DNA from: Wagnerdoeblera sp046292685
Lineage (GTDB): Bacteria; Pseudomonadota; Alphaproteobacteria; Rhodobacterales; Rhodobacteraceae
Direction: 5' to 3'
Length of the DNA: 64,000 nt
NCBI RefSeq assembly: GCF_046292685.1
Contig: NZ_JBKBQM010000002.1
Coordinates: 73,803-137,802, forward strand
Below the pieces are notes generated by a model. The model saw only the letters and a program-made list of their open reading frames with translations. It did not search any database and was not told the origin of the DNA. The translations under genes and the position numbers were made by a program. Positions 18,035-27,735 of this stretch are shown here, piece after piece (position 1 is the first letter of the stretch; each line of letters begins with the position of its first letter).

Positions 18035-19297
18035 ATGACCAGATACACGATGGGGCTGGCGCTGGCCGCCAGCCTGATGGCCTCGACGGCGCTGGCAGGC
18101 GACGTGCGGATGATGTGGTATTCCGACGGCGTCGAAGGCGAGGTGATGAAAGACCTCGTGGCCCGCTTCAAGGCGGAAAACCCCGGGATCAACCTGATCC
18201 TCGACGAGGTCGCCTACAAGGTGGTGCAGGAACAGCTGCAAATCCAGCTGGAAGCCGGCGAAGGGCCCGACATTGCCCGGGTCACCAACATCAAGACGCT
18301 GGCCCCGCACTGGCTGGACCTGACGCCCTATCTGGCCGACCCCGCTTACTGGCGCACCAATTTCGGCGCCCATGCCGACTGGATGCGGGTTGACGGATCG
18401 GATGCCATCACCGGCTTCATGACCCAGCTGACGCTGACCGGCGGCTTTGCCAACGCGACCCTGTTCGAACAGGCCGGCGTGGCCTTGCCCGGCAAGGGCG
18501 CCACCTGGGACGACTGGGTGAACGCCGCCGACCAGGTCGCCAAGTCGCAAGGCACCGCCGCGGCCTTTGCCATCGACCGTTCCGGCCACCGCATTTCGGG
18601 CCCGAACGTCAGCTATGGCGCCAACTACATCGGTGCCGACGGCAAGCCCGCCCCGGTGGACGACGGGGTCAAGACCTTTGCCGGCAAGCTGGTGAACTGG
18701 GTGGCCGAAGGCAAGATGCTGAAGGACACCTGGGTTGCGGCCTCGGGTTCCACCTACCGCGCCGCCGCGGACGACTTCATCAACGCGCAGATCCCGTTCT
18801 ATTATTCGGGTTCGTGGCAGATCGCCAACCTTTCGACCAAGATCGGCGATGGCTTCGACTGGGTGGCCACGGGCTCGCCCTGCGGCACCGCGGGCTGTTC
18901 GGGCCTGGCCGGCGGCGCGGCGCTGGTGGCGGTGAAATACACCAAGAACCCCGCCGAGGTCGCCAAGGTGATGGAATTCTTCGCCCGCGAGGACATCGTG
19001 AAGGAGTTTTCCGAGCGCACCCTGTTCCTGCCGGCCCATGCGGCGGTGGCGGCCAAGGGCGGGCTGAACTGGCAGACCCAGGACAAGAACGTCGGCGCGG
19101 CGCTGGATGCCTTTGTCGCGGCCTCGGCCGACATCCTGCCCGGGGCGGCGGCGTTGCCGGCGTGGAAATGGGCCTCGGCCTATTACGGCGCGATGGTGAA
19201 CCGCATCAGCCAGGTGATGGCAGGCGAGCTGAAGCTGGACGAGGCCTTTGCCAAGATCGACAGCGACATCGCCGAACAGGTCGCGGCGGCGAAGTAA
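18035..19297 (+). CDS. Sugar ABC transporter substrate-binding protein
   Basis: A 420-residue periplasmic solute-binding protein of the MalE/UgpB-type family 1. It has a clear signal peptide (residues 1-21, ending STALA) and a mature start DVRMMWYSDGVEGEVMKDLVARFKAENPG typical of the first lobe. GEGPDIARVTNIKTLAPHWLDLTPYL follows. It delivers an oligosaccharide to the permeases encoded just downstream (next start 4 nt away). Context with GH105 and KduI points to unsaturated uronate oligosaccharides. An AGGAGG-rich stretch lies before the start. Confidence 0.92.
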   Translation: MTRYTMGLALAASLMASTALAGDVRMMWYSDGVEGEVMKDLVARFKAENPGINLILDEVAYKVVQEQLQIQLEAGEGPDIARVTNIKTLAPHWLDLTPYLADPAYWRTNFGAHADWMRVDGSDAITGFMTQLTLTGGFANATLFEQAGVALPGKGATWDDWVNAADQVAKSQGTAAAFAIDRSGHRISGPNVSYGANYIGADGKPAPVDDGVKTFAGKLVNWVAEGKMLKDTWVAASGSTYRAAADDFINAQIPFYYSGSWQIANLSTKIGDGFDWVATGSPCGTAGCSGLAGGAALVAVKYTKNPAEVAKVMEFFAREDIVKEFSERTLFLPAHAAVAAKGGLNWQTQDKNVGAALDAFVAASADILPGAAALPAWKWASAYYGAMVNRISQVMAGELKLDEAFAKIDSDIAEQVAAAK

Positions 19298-19301
19298 GGC
19301 G

Positions 19302-20315
19302 ATGGCATCCTTTGGTGCATGGGCGGGGGCCGTGGTCACGGCCCCCTTGCGGGGTATCGCGCAGCTGCTGGATGCGCCCTTGCGCCTCTGGCAACGCCTG
19401 GCCGGGCAATCCGGCATGGTGGCGTTCTTCCTGCTGCCGAACATGGCGGTCTTCGGCATCTTCGTGCTGGTGCCGCTGGGGCTGAACATCGCCTATTCGC
19501 TGACCACGGGCGGCGCGCTGTTCCTGGCCGACCGGCAGTTCGTGGGCCTTGGCCAGTATCAACGTCTGCTGACCTGCCAGGACTACACCGACATCCTGAC
19601 CTGCCAGGAAGACCAGTTCTGGACCGCGCTGTCCAACACCGCGCTGTTTGTCGTGGTGCAGGTGGCCGCGCTGATCGTGCTGGCCACCGCAACCGCGCTG
19701 ATCCTGAACCGCGAACTGCGCGCGCGCAGTTTCTGGCGCGCGGTGTTCTTCTTTCCGGTCCTGCTGTCGCCGGTGGTGGTGGGGTTGATCTGGCGCTGGA
19801 TCCTCGACCGCAACGGCGTGCTGAACGCAGGCCTTGTGGCCGTGGGGCTAGACCCGGTCAACTGGCTGCTGGACCGCAACTTTGCCTTTGCCGCCGCCGT
19901 GGGGGTCACGATCTGGGCGCATCTGGGCTTTTTCGCGCTGATCCTGCTGGCGGGGCTGCAAGCCATTCCGCGCGACCTGTACGAGGCGGCGGAAATGGAT
20001 GGCACGCGACCCGCGCGCGTGTTCTGGCGCATCACCCTGCCCTTGCTGATGCCCAACATGCTGGTGGTCATCGTGCTGGCGCTGATCCGCGCGGTGCAGG
20101 TCTTTGACGAAGCCTATGTGCTGACGGGCGGCGGCCCGGGCACGGCCACTCTGTTCCTGACGCAATACATCTACGAAGTCGGCTTCGCTTCGCTGCTCAA
20201 GAACCCGGGCCTGGCGGCGGCGGCCTCGATTTTGATGGGCGGTGTGCTGGTGGTGCTGACGCTGCTGCAACTGGCGCTCGGGCGGCGCAACGAACGAAAG
20301 GCGAAGATGAAATGA
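19302..20315 (+). CDS. Sugar ABC transporter permease (MalF-type)
   Basis: A 337-residue inner-membrane permease with six predicted spans. The EAA loop reads EAAEMDGTRPARVFWRITLPLLMPNM, the contact site for the ATPase. The first span starts near residue 40 after a cytoplasmic N-terminus. I chose the ATG at 19302, four nt after the binding-protein stop; the longer frame from 19248 would overlap that gene. Its stop overlaps the next start (ATGA). It forms the transmembrane channel together with the following permease. Confidence 0.92.
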   Translation: MASFGAWAGAVVTAPLRGIAQLLDAPLRLWQRLAGQSGMVAFFLLPNMAVFGIFVLVPLGLNIAYSLTTGGALFLADRQFVGLGQYQRLLTCQDYTDILTCQEDQFWTALSNTALFVVVQVAALIVLATATALILNRELRARSFWRAVFFFPVLLSPVVVGLIWRWILDRNGVLNAGLVAVGLDPVNWLLDRNFAFAAAVGVTIWAHLGFFALILLAGLQAIPRDLYEAAEMDGTRPARVFWRITLPLLMPNMLVVIVLALIRAVQVFDEAYVLTGGGPGTATLFLTQYIYEVGFASLLKNPGLAAAASILMGGVLVVLTLLQLALGRRNERKAKMK

Positions 20316-21361
20316 GCAGCCTTGCCGCCTTTCTGACCCGCCGCCGCGGCGGCGCCCGCTGGGACTGGACCGATGCGGTCACCTTTCTGTGGCTGGCGGC
20401 GGGCGTGTTCATCATGTTCGGGCCAGCGCTGTGGCTGGTGCTGTCGTCGCTGAAATCGCCGGCGCAACTGTCGGAGTTTCCGCCCACGCTGCTGCCTTAC
20501 GAGGCACGGACCGCCGAGGTGCCGGGCTATGACCGGCCCCTGCCGCTGTTCGTGGTGACCGACGAAGCCGGCACCCGCACCCTGGCCGAGGTGCGCCGCG
20601 TCGGCACCGTGGCGCAGATGGTCGACCCCGAGAACCCGGCCGAGATCGTGCGGGTGAACATCGCCAACCGCACGCCCGACCGGGCGGTGGGCGCCAGCTG
20701 GGGCAACTACCTTGACCCGTTCCTGCGCTTCGACTTTCTGCGCTATACACAGAACTCGGTGTTCGTCACCGTGGTGGCCACGCTGATTACGCTCTTGACC
20801 AACTCCATGGCGGCCTTTGCCTTGTCGAAATACAGTTTCCGGGGCCGCAACGCGGTGATGCTGCTGATCGTGGCGACGCTGATGATTCCGCTGTCGGTGA
20901 TTCTCGTGCCGCTTTATTCCATCGTGGCGGGGGTGGGGTTGATGAACAGCCTGTGGGGGGTGATCCTGCCCACGGTGGCCACCCCGACCGGCGTTTTCCT
21001 GCTGCGGCAATACATGCTGACCATCCCGGACGAGCTGCTGGAGGCCGCGCGCATGGACCACGCGAGCGAATGGCAGATCTATTGGCGCATCGTGCTGCCG
21101 CTGACCGCGCCGGCGCTGGCGGTGCTGGCGATCTTTTCGGTGGTCTGGCGCTGGAACGATTTCCTGTGGCCGCTGATCGTGCTGAGCCGGCAGGAAGTAT
21201 ATACCCTGCAGGTCGGCCTGAATGCCTATGCCGGCGAGCTGAACGTGCAGTGGCATTACCTGCTGGCCATGACCGTCATCACCATGATCCCGGTGGTTCT
21301 GGTCTTCGTGTTCCTGCAACGGTTCATCACGGCGGGCATCGCCGGAACCGGCCTGAAATAA
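20312..21361 (+). CDS. Sugar ABC transporter permease (MalG-type) with long periplasmic loop
   Basis: A 349-residue partner permease. The EAA motif is EAARMDHASEWQIYWRIVLPLTAPAL and the C-terminus ends GIAGTGLK as in MalG-type subunits. A roughly 100-residue hydrophilic insert (about residues 47-147) lies between the first and second membrane spans; it contains the strand-rich LFVVTDEAGTRTLAEVRRVG. This makes it longer than a minimal MalG-type permease. It overlaps the upstream permease by 4 nt and is followed after 11 nt by the ATPase gene. Confidence 0.92.
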   Translation: MSSLAAFLTRRRGGARWDWTDAVTFLWLAAGVFIMFGPALWLVLSSLKSPAQLSEFPPTLLPYEARTAEVPGYDRPLPLFVVTDEAGTRTLAEVRRVGTVAQMVDPENPAEIVRVNIANRTPDRAVGASWGNYLDPFLRFDFLRYTQNSVFVTVVATLITLLTNSMAAFALSKYSFRGRNAVMLLIVATLMIPLSVILVPLYSIVAGVGLMNSLWGVILPTVATPTGVFLLRQYMLTIPDELLEAARMDHASEWQIYWRIVLPLTAPALAVLAIFSVVWRWNDFLWPLIVLSRQEVYTLQVGLNAYAGELNVQWHYLLAMTVITMIPVVLVFVFLQRFITAGIAGTGLK

Positions 21362-21372
21362 GGGAGGGCCGC

Positions 21373-22419
<1,047 letters not shown>

Positions 22420-22425
22420 GGCGTC

Positions 22426-23346
22426 TCAGGCCAGTTCGGCTGCCAGAAAATCCAGCACGGCGGCGCGCATCGCCGCGGTTTCGCGGTGGCCTTCGTCGGG
22501 TTCGCGGTGCACCTGCAAGGTGCCGCCAGCGCGGCGATAGGCAGCGCGCAGTTGGGCAAGGGCCGGGGCCGTCGCCTCGGGCGGGGTCAGCGGGTCGCGG
22601 TCGCCCAGGCCTGCGAACTGCGCCCGCGGCGCCACCAACCCGGCGATGCGCCCGTTCGGCGCGATGCGCAACAGGCCGGGAACGGTCAGGTAAGGCCCAT
22701 GCAGATCATGCGCGCCCGACGCGATCAGCGCGGCGAAATCGGCCAGGCAGCATTCGTGCGCCAGGGCCCGGACGCGCAGGTCGGCCGCCGCCAGCCAGTA
22801 GCCCAGCGTCGCCCCCATCGAGATGCCGAAGACGCCCAGCCGGTCGGCCCGCACCGCGGGCTGCGCCGCCAGCCAGCCAAGGGCCCAGGCGTTTTCGCCC
22901 AGCATCTGCCCGGCCAGGCTGCGCCCGTGCCACAACGCCGCCTTGGCGGCCGCGCATTCGTTCGCCACACCGTCGGCCGCCTTCAGCCGCGCCCCGAAGC
23001 CTGGCATGTCGAGACACAGGCTGGCAATGCCGCGCGCGGCCAGCGCGGGGCCGATCGGCCCTTGCAAGGCCGGTCGGCCCTTCAGCAGCTCGTCGGCCCC
23101 GATGGCATGGCGGTTGCCATGCGCATGGATCACCAGCACGGCCGGCACCGGCGCCGCCCCCTCGGGGCGCAGCCAGATGCCGCGCACCGGCTCGCCCGAG
23201 GCGCTGCGAAAGGCCAGTTGCACCGCCACGGTTCCGGCCGGCGCCGGCAAGGCGGTGGCCGCGCCCGGGCATTCGGTCAGGGGGTGCAAGTCCAGTTCGA
23301 ACAGGCGCCGAAGCCGGGCGCGCAGGCGGGTCGAAGACGGTTGCAT
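22426..23346 (-). CDS. Alpha/beta hydrolase (dienelactone hydrolase/acetyl esterase-like)
   Basis: A 306-residue alpha/beta-hydrolase. The nucleophile elbow is GISMG, the oxyanion-side motif is VLVIHAHGNRHAIG, an acid is likely in GLGDRDPLTPPE, and the histidine is in DEGHRETAA. No signal peptide is seen. Large-esterase features (LCLDMPGFGARLKAADG) recall acetyl-xylan/cephalosporin-C deacetylase-type enzymes. It lies tail to tail with the sugar ABC operon, so a role in removing acyl groups from imported pectic oligosaccharides is plausible but only inferred. Its promoter region is shared with glpD. Confidence 0.75.
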   Translation of the reverse strand: MQPSSTRLRARLRRLFELDLHPLTECPGAATALPAPAGTVAVQLAFRSASGEPVRGIWLRPEGAAPVPAVLVIHAHGNRHAIGADELLKGRPALQGPIGPALAARGIASLCLDMPGFGARLKAADGVANECAAAKAALWHGRSLAGQMLGENAWALGWLAAQPAVRADRLGVFGISMGATLGYWLAAADLRVRALAHECCLADFAALIASGAHDLHGPYLTVPGLLRIAPNGRIAGLVAPRAQFAGLGDRDPLTPPEATAPALAQLRAAYRRAGGTLQVHREPDEGHRETAAMRAAVLDFLAAELA

Positions 23347-23460
23347 GCGGCCCCCGATTGGCGCGGCCCATTGCCAGCCGCCCAGGCAGGGTGGCGAAAA
23401 TGGCCGGGCAACACAAGCCTTTCGCCGGAACGGGCAGGCGCGTCTGGCGCCACGCGGAGC

Positions 23461-23486
23461 GCGAAAATGTGCGAATCGGCGAAAAT
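23461..23486. promoter_or_regulatory. Direct repeat upstream of glpD, candidate GlpR-type operator
   Basis: GCGAAAAT occurs at 23461-23468 and 23479-23486, and a related CGAAATCGCG follows near 23523. On the minus strand these are ATTTTCGC direct repeats. DeoR-family GlpR proteins use TTTCG-type repeats, so this is a candidate operator. No glpR gene is in the window. Confidence 0.35.
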
Positions 23487-23509
23487 CGCGCTTATTCGAT
23501 CAAGCTTTA

Positions 23510-23538
23510 TTGACAGAACGACCGAAATCGCGTGTTAT
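23510..23538 (+). promoter_or_regulatory. Sigma-70 promoter of glpD-glpK
   Basis: A perfect -35 TTGACA (23510-23515) and a -10 TGTTAT (23533-23538, 4 of 6 matches) are separated by 17 nt. The glpD start codon lies 24 nt beyond the -10. The region is locally AT-richer than its surroundings. Confidence 0.65.
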
Positions 23539-23562
23539 CGGCACCGGATCGACGAGGCACCC

Positions 23563-25146
23563 ATGAACACCCCCACCCCTGCGCCCCCGGGCGCGATTTC
23601 CGACCTGTTCGTCATCGGCGGCGGAATCAACGGTTGCGGCATTGCCCGCGATGCCGCTGGGCGCGGGCTGTCGGTGGTGCTGGCCGAACAGGGCGATCTG
23701 GCGCAAGGCACCTCCAGCGCCTCGACCAAGCTGTTCCACGGCGGCTTGCGGTATCTGGAGTATTTCGAGTTCCGCCTTGTGCGCGAGGCGCTGGAAGAAC
23801 GCGAAACCCTGCTGGTCGCCATGCCGCACATCAGCTGGCCGATGCGCTTCGTGCTGCCGCTTTCGCCCGACATGCGGTTCGACAACGACACGCCTACCGC
23901 CCGCCTGCTGGGGCGGCTGATGCCGTGGATGCGCGGGCGCCGCCCCGACTGGCTGATCCGGCTGGGGCTGTTTCTCTACGACCATATGGGCGGGCGGCGC
24001 ATTCTGCCCGGCACCCGCACGCTGGACCTGACGCGCGATGCGGCCGGCAAGGCGTTGCAACCGCGGTTCCGCAAGGCGTTCGAATATTCGGATGCCTGGG
24101 TGCAGGACAGCCGCCTTGTGGTGCTGAACGCCCGCGATGCCGCCGCACGAGGCGCGCGCATTCTGACGCGGGCGCGGGTGGTGGCGGCAACGCGCACCGG
24201 CGACCACTGGACGGTCACGGTTCAGCGCAACGGCACAACCGAAACGCACCGTGCGCGGGCGCTGGTGAATGCCGCAGGGCCTTGGGTGGAATCGGTGTTG
24301 CGCAACGTGACGCGCGTGAACTCGGGCGACGGGGTGCGGCTGGTGCGCGGCTCGCACATCGTGGTGCGGCGGATGTTCGACCACGACCGCTGCTATTTCC
24401 TGCAAGGCTCCGATGGCCGCATCATCTTTGCCATCCCCTACGAGCAGGATTTCACCCTGATCGGCACCACCGATCAGGACCACCGCGGAGAACCCGGCCA
24501 GGTCGCCTGCACCGACGCCGAGCGGGATTACCTGCTGGCCTTTGCCAACCGCTATTTCGCCCGCGCCTTGACGGCAGACGATGTGGTCTGGACCTATTCC
24601 GGCGTCCGGCCGCTGTATGACGATGGCGCAAGTTCCGCCACCGCCGCCACGCGCGATTACGTGCTGCGGCTGGATGAAAACGGCCCCCCGCTGCTGAACG
24701 TGTTTGGCGGCAAGATCACCACCTACCGCCGCCTTGCCGAAAGCGCGCTTGCGCGGCTTGCGCCGCATTTCCCGCAGGCGCGCGGGGCCTGGACCGCGCG
24801 CGTGGCCTTGCCGGGCGGCGATTTTCCGCATGACGGCGTGCCGGCACTGGTGGCACGGATCGAGGCGCGCTACCCCTTTCTGCCGGCCGGGGCGGCCGCG
24901 CGGTTGGTGCGCCACTACGGCACGGAGAGCTTCGATATTCTGGGCGACGCCACGGGTCCGGCCGACCTTGGCCCCGACTTCGGCGCCGGGCTGACCGGGG
25001 CCGAAGTGCGCTGGCTGATGACGCACGAATGGGCGCGCACCGCCGAAGATGTGGTCTGGCGCCGCACCCGCTCCGGGCTGCGCCTGACGCCCGATCAGAT
25101 CGCGGCGCTCGACCGCTGGATGCAGGCGCAGGCCCTGGCGGCCTGA
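23563..25146 (+). CDS. glpD: Glycerol-3-phosphate dehydrogenase (FAD, respiratory)
   Basis: A 527-residue FAD enzyme that oxidises sn-glycerol-3-phosphate to dihydroxyacetone phosphate and passes electrons to quinone at the inner membrane. The FAD motif FVIGGGINGCGIARDAAGRGLSVVLAEQ is N-terminal, then GTSSASTKLFHGGLRYLE, the substrate-domain IGTTDQDHRGEP and YSGVRPLYDDGA, and the C-terminal VWRRTRSGL of GlpD. A GAGG lies upstream of the ATG. glpK follows 71 nt downstream, giving a glycerol-use pair. A consensus promoter precedes it. Confidence 0.96.
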   Translation: MNTPTPAPPGAISDLFVIGGGINGCGIARDAAGRGLSVVLAEQGDLAQGTSSASTKLFHGGLRYLEYFEFRLVREALEERETLLVAMPHISWPMRFVLPLSPDMRFDNDTPTARLLGRLMPWMRGRRPDWLIRLGLFLYDHMGGRRILPGTRTLDLTRDAAGKALQPRFRKAFEYSDAWVQDSRLVVLNARDAAARGARILTRARVVAATRTGDHWTVTVQRNGTTETHRARALVNAAGPWVESVLRNVTRVNSGDGVRLVRGSHIVVRRMFDHDRCYFLQGSDGRIIFAIPYEQDFTLIGTTDQDHRGEPGQVACTDAERDYLLAFANRYFARALTADDVVWTYSGVRPLYDDGASSATAATRDYVLRLDENGPPLLNVFGGKITTYRRLAESALARLAPHFPQARGAWTARVALPGGDFPHDGVPALVARIEARYPFLPAGAAARLVRHYGTESFDILGDATGPADLGPDFGAGLTGAEVRWLMTHEWARTAEDVVWRRTRSGLRLTPDQIAALDRWMQAQALAA

Positions 25147-25217
25147 CGCAGGCCCCCTTGCACCCGACGCCTGCACGGGAAAAGTTGCGGGCATCCGTCA
25201 GCTTGTCCGGGGAACCC

Positions 25218-26702
25218 ATGCGCCATATCCTTGCCATCGACCAGGGCACCACCTCCAGCCGGGCGATCCTGTTCGACGCCGCCTTGCGCCCGCTGGCCAC
25301 CGAACAGCGCGAGTTCCCGCAATCCTACCCCGCGCCCGGCTGGGTCGAACACGATCCGGCGCATCTGTGGGGCACGGTCCGCGACTGTGTGACCGGCGTG
25401 CTGTCCCGGGCCGGCATCGCTGCGGTGCAGGTGGCGGCCATCGGCATCACCAACCAGCGCGAAACCACCCTGATCTGGGATCGCGCCACCGGCGCCCCGC
25501 TGCACCCGGCGATCGTCTGGCAGGACCGGCGCACCGCCGACACCTGCGCGGCCTTGCGCGCCGGCGGGCACGAACCGGCAATCACCGAACGCACGGGGCT
25601 GCTGCTCGACCCCTATTTCAGCGCGACCAAGGCGGCGTGGATCCTCGACCACGTGCCGGGCGCCCGGGCGCGCGCCGAACGCGGCGAACTTGCCTTTGGC
25701 ACCGTTGATACCTGGCTGATCTGGAACCTGACCGGCGGCCGGGTTCATGCCACCGACGCCACCAACGCCGCGCGCACCATGCTGTTCGATATCGGCGCCG
25801 GGGCCTGGGATGCTGGCCTGTGCGACCTGCTGCGCGTGCCTCTGGCGATGCTGCCTCAGGTGCGCGATTGCGCAGCCGATTTCGGCACCACCGACCCGGC
25901 GCTGTTCGGGGCCGCCATCCCGATCTGCGGGGTGGCCGGCGACCAGCAGGCCGCGACGATGGGCCAGGCCTGTTTCAGCCCCGGCATGATGAAATCGACC
26001 TATGGCACGGGGTGCTTTGCCTTGCTCAACACCGGGTCGGACCGGGTGGCATCGCGCAACCGCTTGCTGACGACCATTGCCTATCAACTTGGCGGGCGGC
26101 GCACCTATGCGCTGGAAGGGTCGATCTTCATCGCCGGCGCGGTGGTGCAATGGCTGCGCGACGGGTTGGGCGTGATCGAAAGCGCCGCCCAGACGCAAGC
26201 CCTGGCCGAGCAGGCCGACCCGGCGCAACAGGTCGTGCTGGTGCCGGCGTTCACCGGCCTCGGGGCGCCCTGGTGGAACCCAGAGGCGCGCGGCGCCGTG
26301 TTCGGCCTGACGCGCAACACCGGCCCGAAGGAACTGGCGCGGGCGGCGCTGGAAAGCGTGGGCCACCAGACCCGCGACCTGCTGGACGCGATGCGCGCCG
26401 ACTGGGGCACCGCCCCCGAAGGCGTGCTCAGGGTCGATGGCGGCATGACCGGCAGCGACTGGACGATGCAGTTTCTGGCCGACATCCTGGGCGCGCCGGT
26501 GGACCGCCCGCAGGTCACCGAAACCACCGCGCTGGGTGCGGCATGGCTGGCCGGGTTCCAGGCCGGGCTTTGCCCGGGTCCCGAAGGCTTTGCCGAGGCC
26601 TGGGCGCTGGAGCGACGCTTTGCCCCGCAGATGGCGCCGGAGCGGCGCGAGGCCGCCCATGCGCGCTGGCGGCGTGCCGTGGCCGCCACACTGTCGGTCT
26701 GA
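25218..26702 (+). CDS. glpK: Glycerol kinase
   Basis: A 494-residue FGGY-family kinase that phosphorylates glycerol with ATP to trap it as glycerol-3-phosphate for GlpD. The N-terminal phosphate motif IDQGTTSSRAILFD (from residue 7), the substrate region QDRRTADTCAAL, the STYGTGCFALLNTG loop and the adenosine motif VDGGMTGSDWTMQFLADILG are all present. Length matches the family. The ATG at 25218 is preceded by GGGGAA at 3 nt; longer frames run into glpD. No facilitator glpF is adjacent. Confidence 0.96.
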   Translation: MRHILAIDQGTTSSRAILFDAALRPLATEQREFPQSYPAPGWVEHDPAHLWGTVRDCVTGVLSRAGIAAVQVAAIGITNQRETTLIWDRATGAPLHPAIVWQDRRTADTCAALRAGGHEPAITERTGLLLDPYFSATKAAWILDHVPGARARAERGELAFGTVDTWLIWNLTGGRVHATDATNAARTMLFDIGAGAWDAGLCDLLRVPLAMLPQVRDCAADFGTTDPALFGAAIPICGVAGDQQAATMGQACFSPGMMKSTYGTGCFALLNTGSDRVASRNRLLTTIAYQLGGRRTYALEGSIFIAGAVVQWLRDGLGVIESAAQTQALAEQADPAQQVVLVPAFTGLGAPWWNPEARGAVFGLTRNTGPKELARAALESVGHQTRDLLDAMRADWGTAPEGVLRVDGGMTGSDWTMQFLADILGAPVDRPQVTETTALGAAWLAGFQAGLCPGPEGFAEAWALERRFAPQMAPERREAAHARWRRAVAATLSV

Positions 26703-26754
26703 TCCCGCGCCCGATCCGCGCAGCGCACAATTCCGCCGCCCGGCCCCTTGTCGC

Positions 26755-26783
26755 CTGCGCGCGCGCGCCCCATGTGCGCGCAG
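26755..26783. other. Stem-loop between glpK and the antiporter gene
   Basis: An 8-bp GC-rich inverted repeat (CTGCGCGC at 26755-26762 with GCGCGCAG at 26776-26783) lies between glpK and the antiporter gene. It has no T-run. It might attenuate read-through from glpK. Confidence 0.35.
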
Positions 26784-26814
26784 CGACAGACCCGGACCCC
26801 GGAAGGAACGACTC

Positions 26815-27735
26815 TTGGACTATGTGCTGCTGATTGCCGGATTTATCGGATTGTTTCTGGGCGGCGATGCGCTGGTGCGCGGCGCCGCGGGGCTGGCCCG
26901 AAGATTGGGCATCCCGCCGCTGGTCATCGGCCTGACCATCGTGGGGTTCGGCACTTCGACGCCCGAGTTGCTGGTTTCGGTGGATGCGGCCATGCGGGGG
27001 GTGCCCGACATTGCCGTCGGCAACGTGGTCGGGTCGAACATCGGGAACATCCTGCTGATCGCCGGGCTTTCGGCACTGATCTACCCGATCCGCATCGTGG
27101 GCGACACGCTGCGCCGCGATACGGCGGTGATGATGGCGGCGACGCTTGCGCTGGTGCCGCTGTTCTGGCTCGGCAGCATGGGCCGGTTGTCGGGCGGCCT
27201 GCTGGTGGCGGCGCTTGCGACCTACCTTTACATCGCGTTCCGGCAAGGCGGCAACGACCACGAAGACACCGGCACCACGGCGGTTCCGCCGGCCTGGGTA
27301 TCGGTTCTGTGGCTGGTGGGCGGTATCGTGGTGCTGATGTTCGGCGCCCAGGCGCTGGTCGAAGGCGCTGTCAACATCGCCCGCCGCTTCGGCGTCTCGG
27401 AGGCGTTCATCGGCTTGTCGGTCGTGGCGGTCGGCACCTCGTTGCCAGAACTGGCAACCTCGGTCATCGCGGCGATCAAGCGCCAGTCGGAAATCGCCAT
27501 CGGCAACATCGTCGGCTCCAACATCTTCAACATCCTCGGCATCCTCGGCCTGACGGCGGTGATTTCGCCGATTCCGGTGGCCGACCGTTTCATCGGGTTC
27601 GATCTGCCGGTGATGCTGGCCGCCTCGCTGGTGCTGACCGCGTTTCTGGTGTTGCGCCCGGTGATCGGGCGGGTCTCGGGCGGGCTGATGCTGGCGGCCT
27701 ATGCTGCCTACCTGTGGGGGGCGCAGGCGATTTAG
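26815..27735 (+). CDS. Calcium/sodium antiporter (CaCA family, YrbG-like)
   Basis: A 306-residue membrane protein made of two inverted repeats. The paired alpha-repeat signatures are plain: GFGTSTPELLVS and AVGTSLPELATS, and GNVVGSNIGNI and GNIVGSNIFNI, which carry the ion-binding acidic and polar residues. Such proteins exchange Ca2+ (or other divalent ions) for Na+ or H+. I chose the TTG at 26815 because GGAAGGA lies 7 nt upstream and the first span starts immediately. The stop overlaps the end of the convergent metal permease gene by 3 nt. Confidence 0.92.
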   Translation: MDYVLLIAGFIGLFLGGDALVRGAAGLARRLGIPPLVIGLTIVGFGTSTPELLVSVDAAMRGVPDIAVGNVVGSNIGNILLIAGLSALIYPIRIVGDTLRRDTAVMMAATLALVPLFWLGSMGRLSGGLLVAALATYLYIAFRQGGNDHEDTGTTAVPPAWVSVLWLVGGIVVLMFGAQALVEGAVNIARRFGVSEAFIGLSVVAVGTSLPELATSVIAAIKRQSEIAIGNIVGSNIFNILGILGLTAVISPIPVADRFIGFDLPVMLAASLVLTAFLVLRPVIGRVSGGLMLAAYAAYLWGAQAI

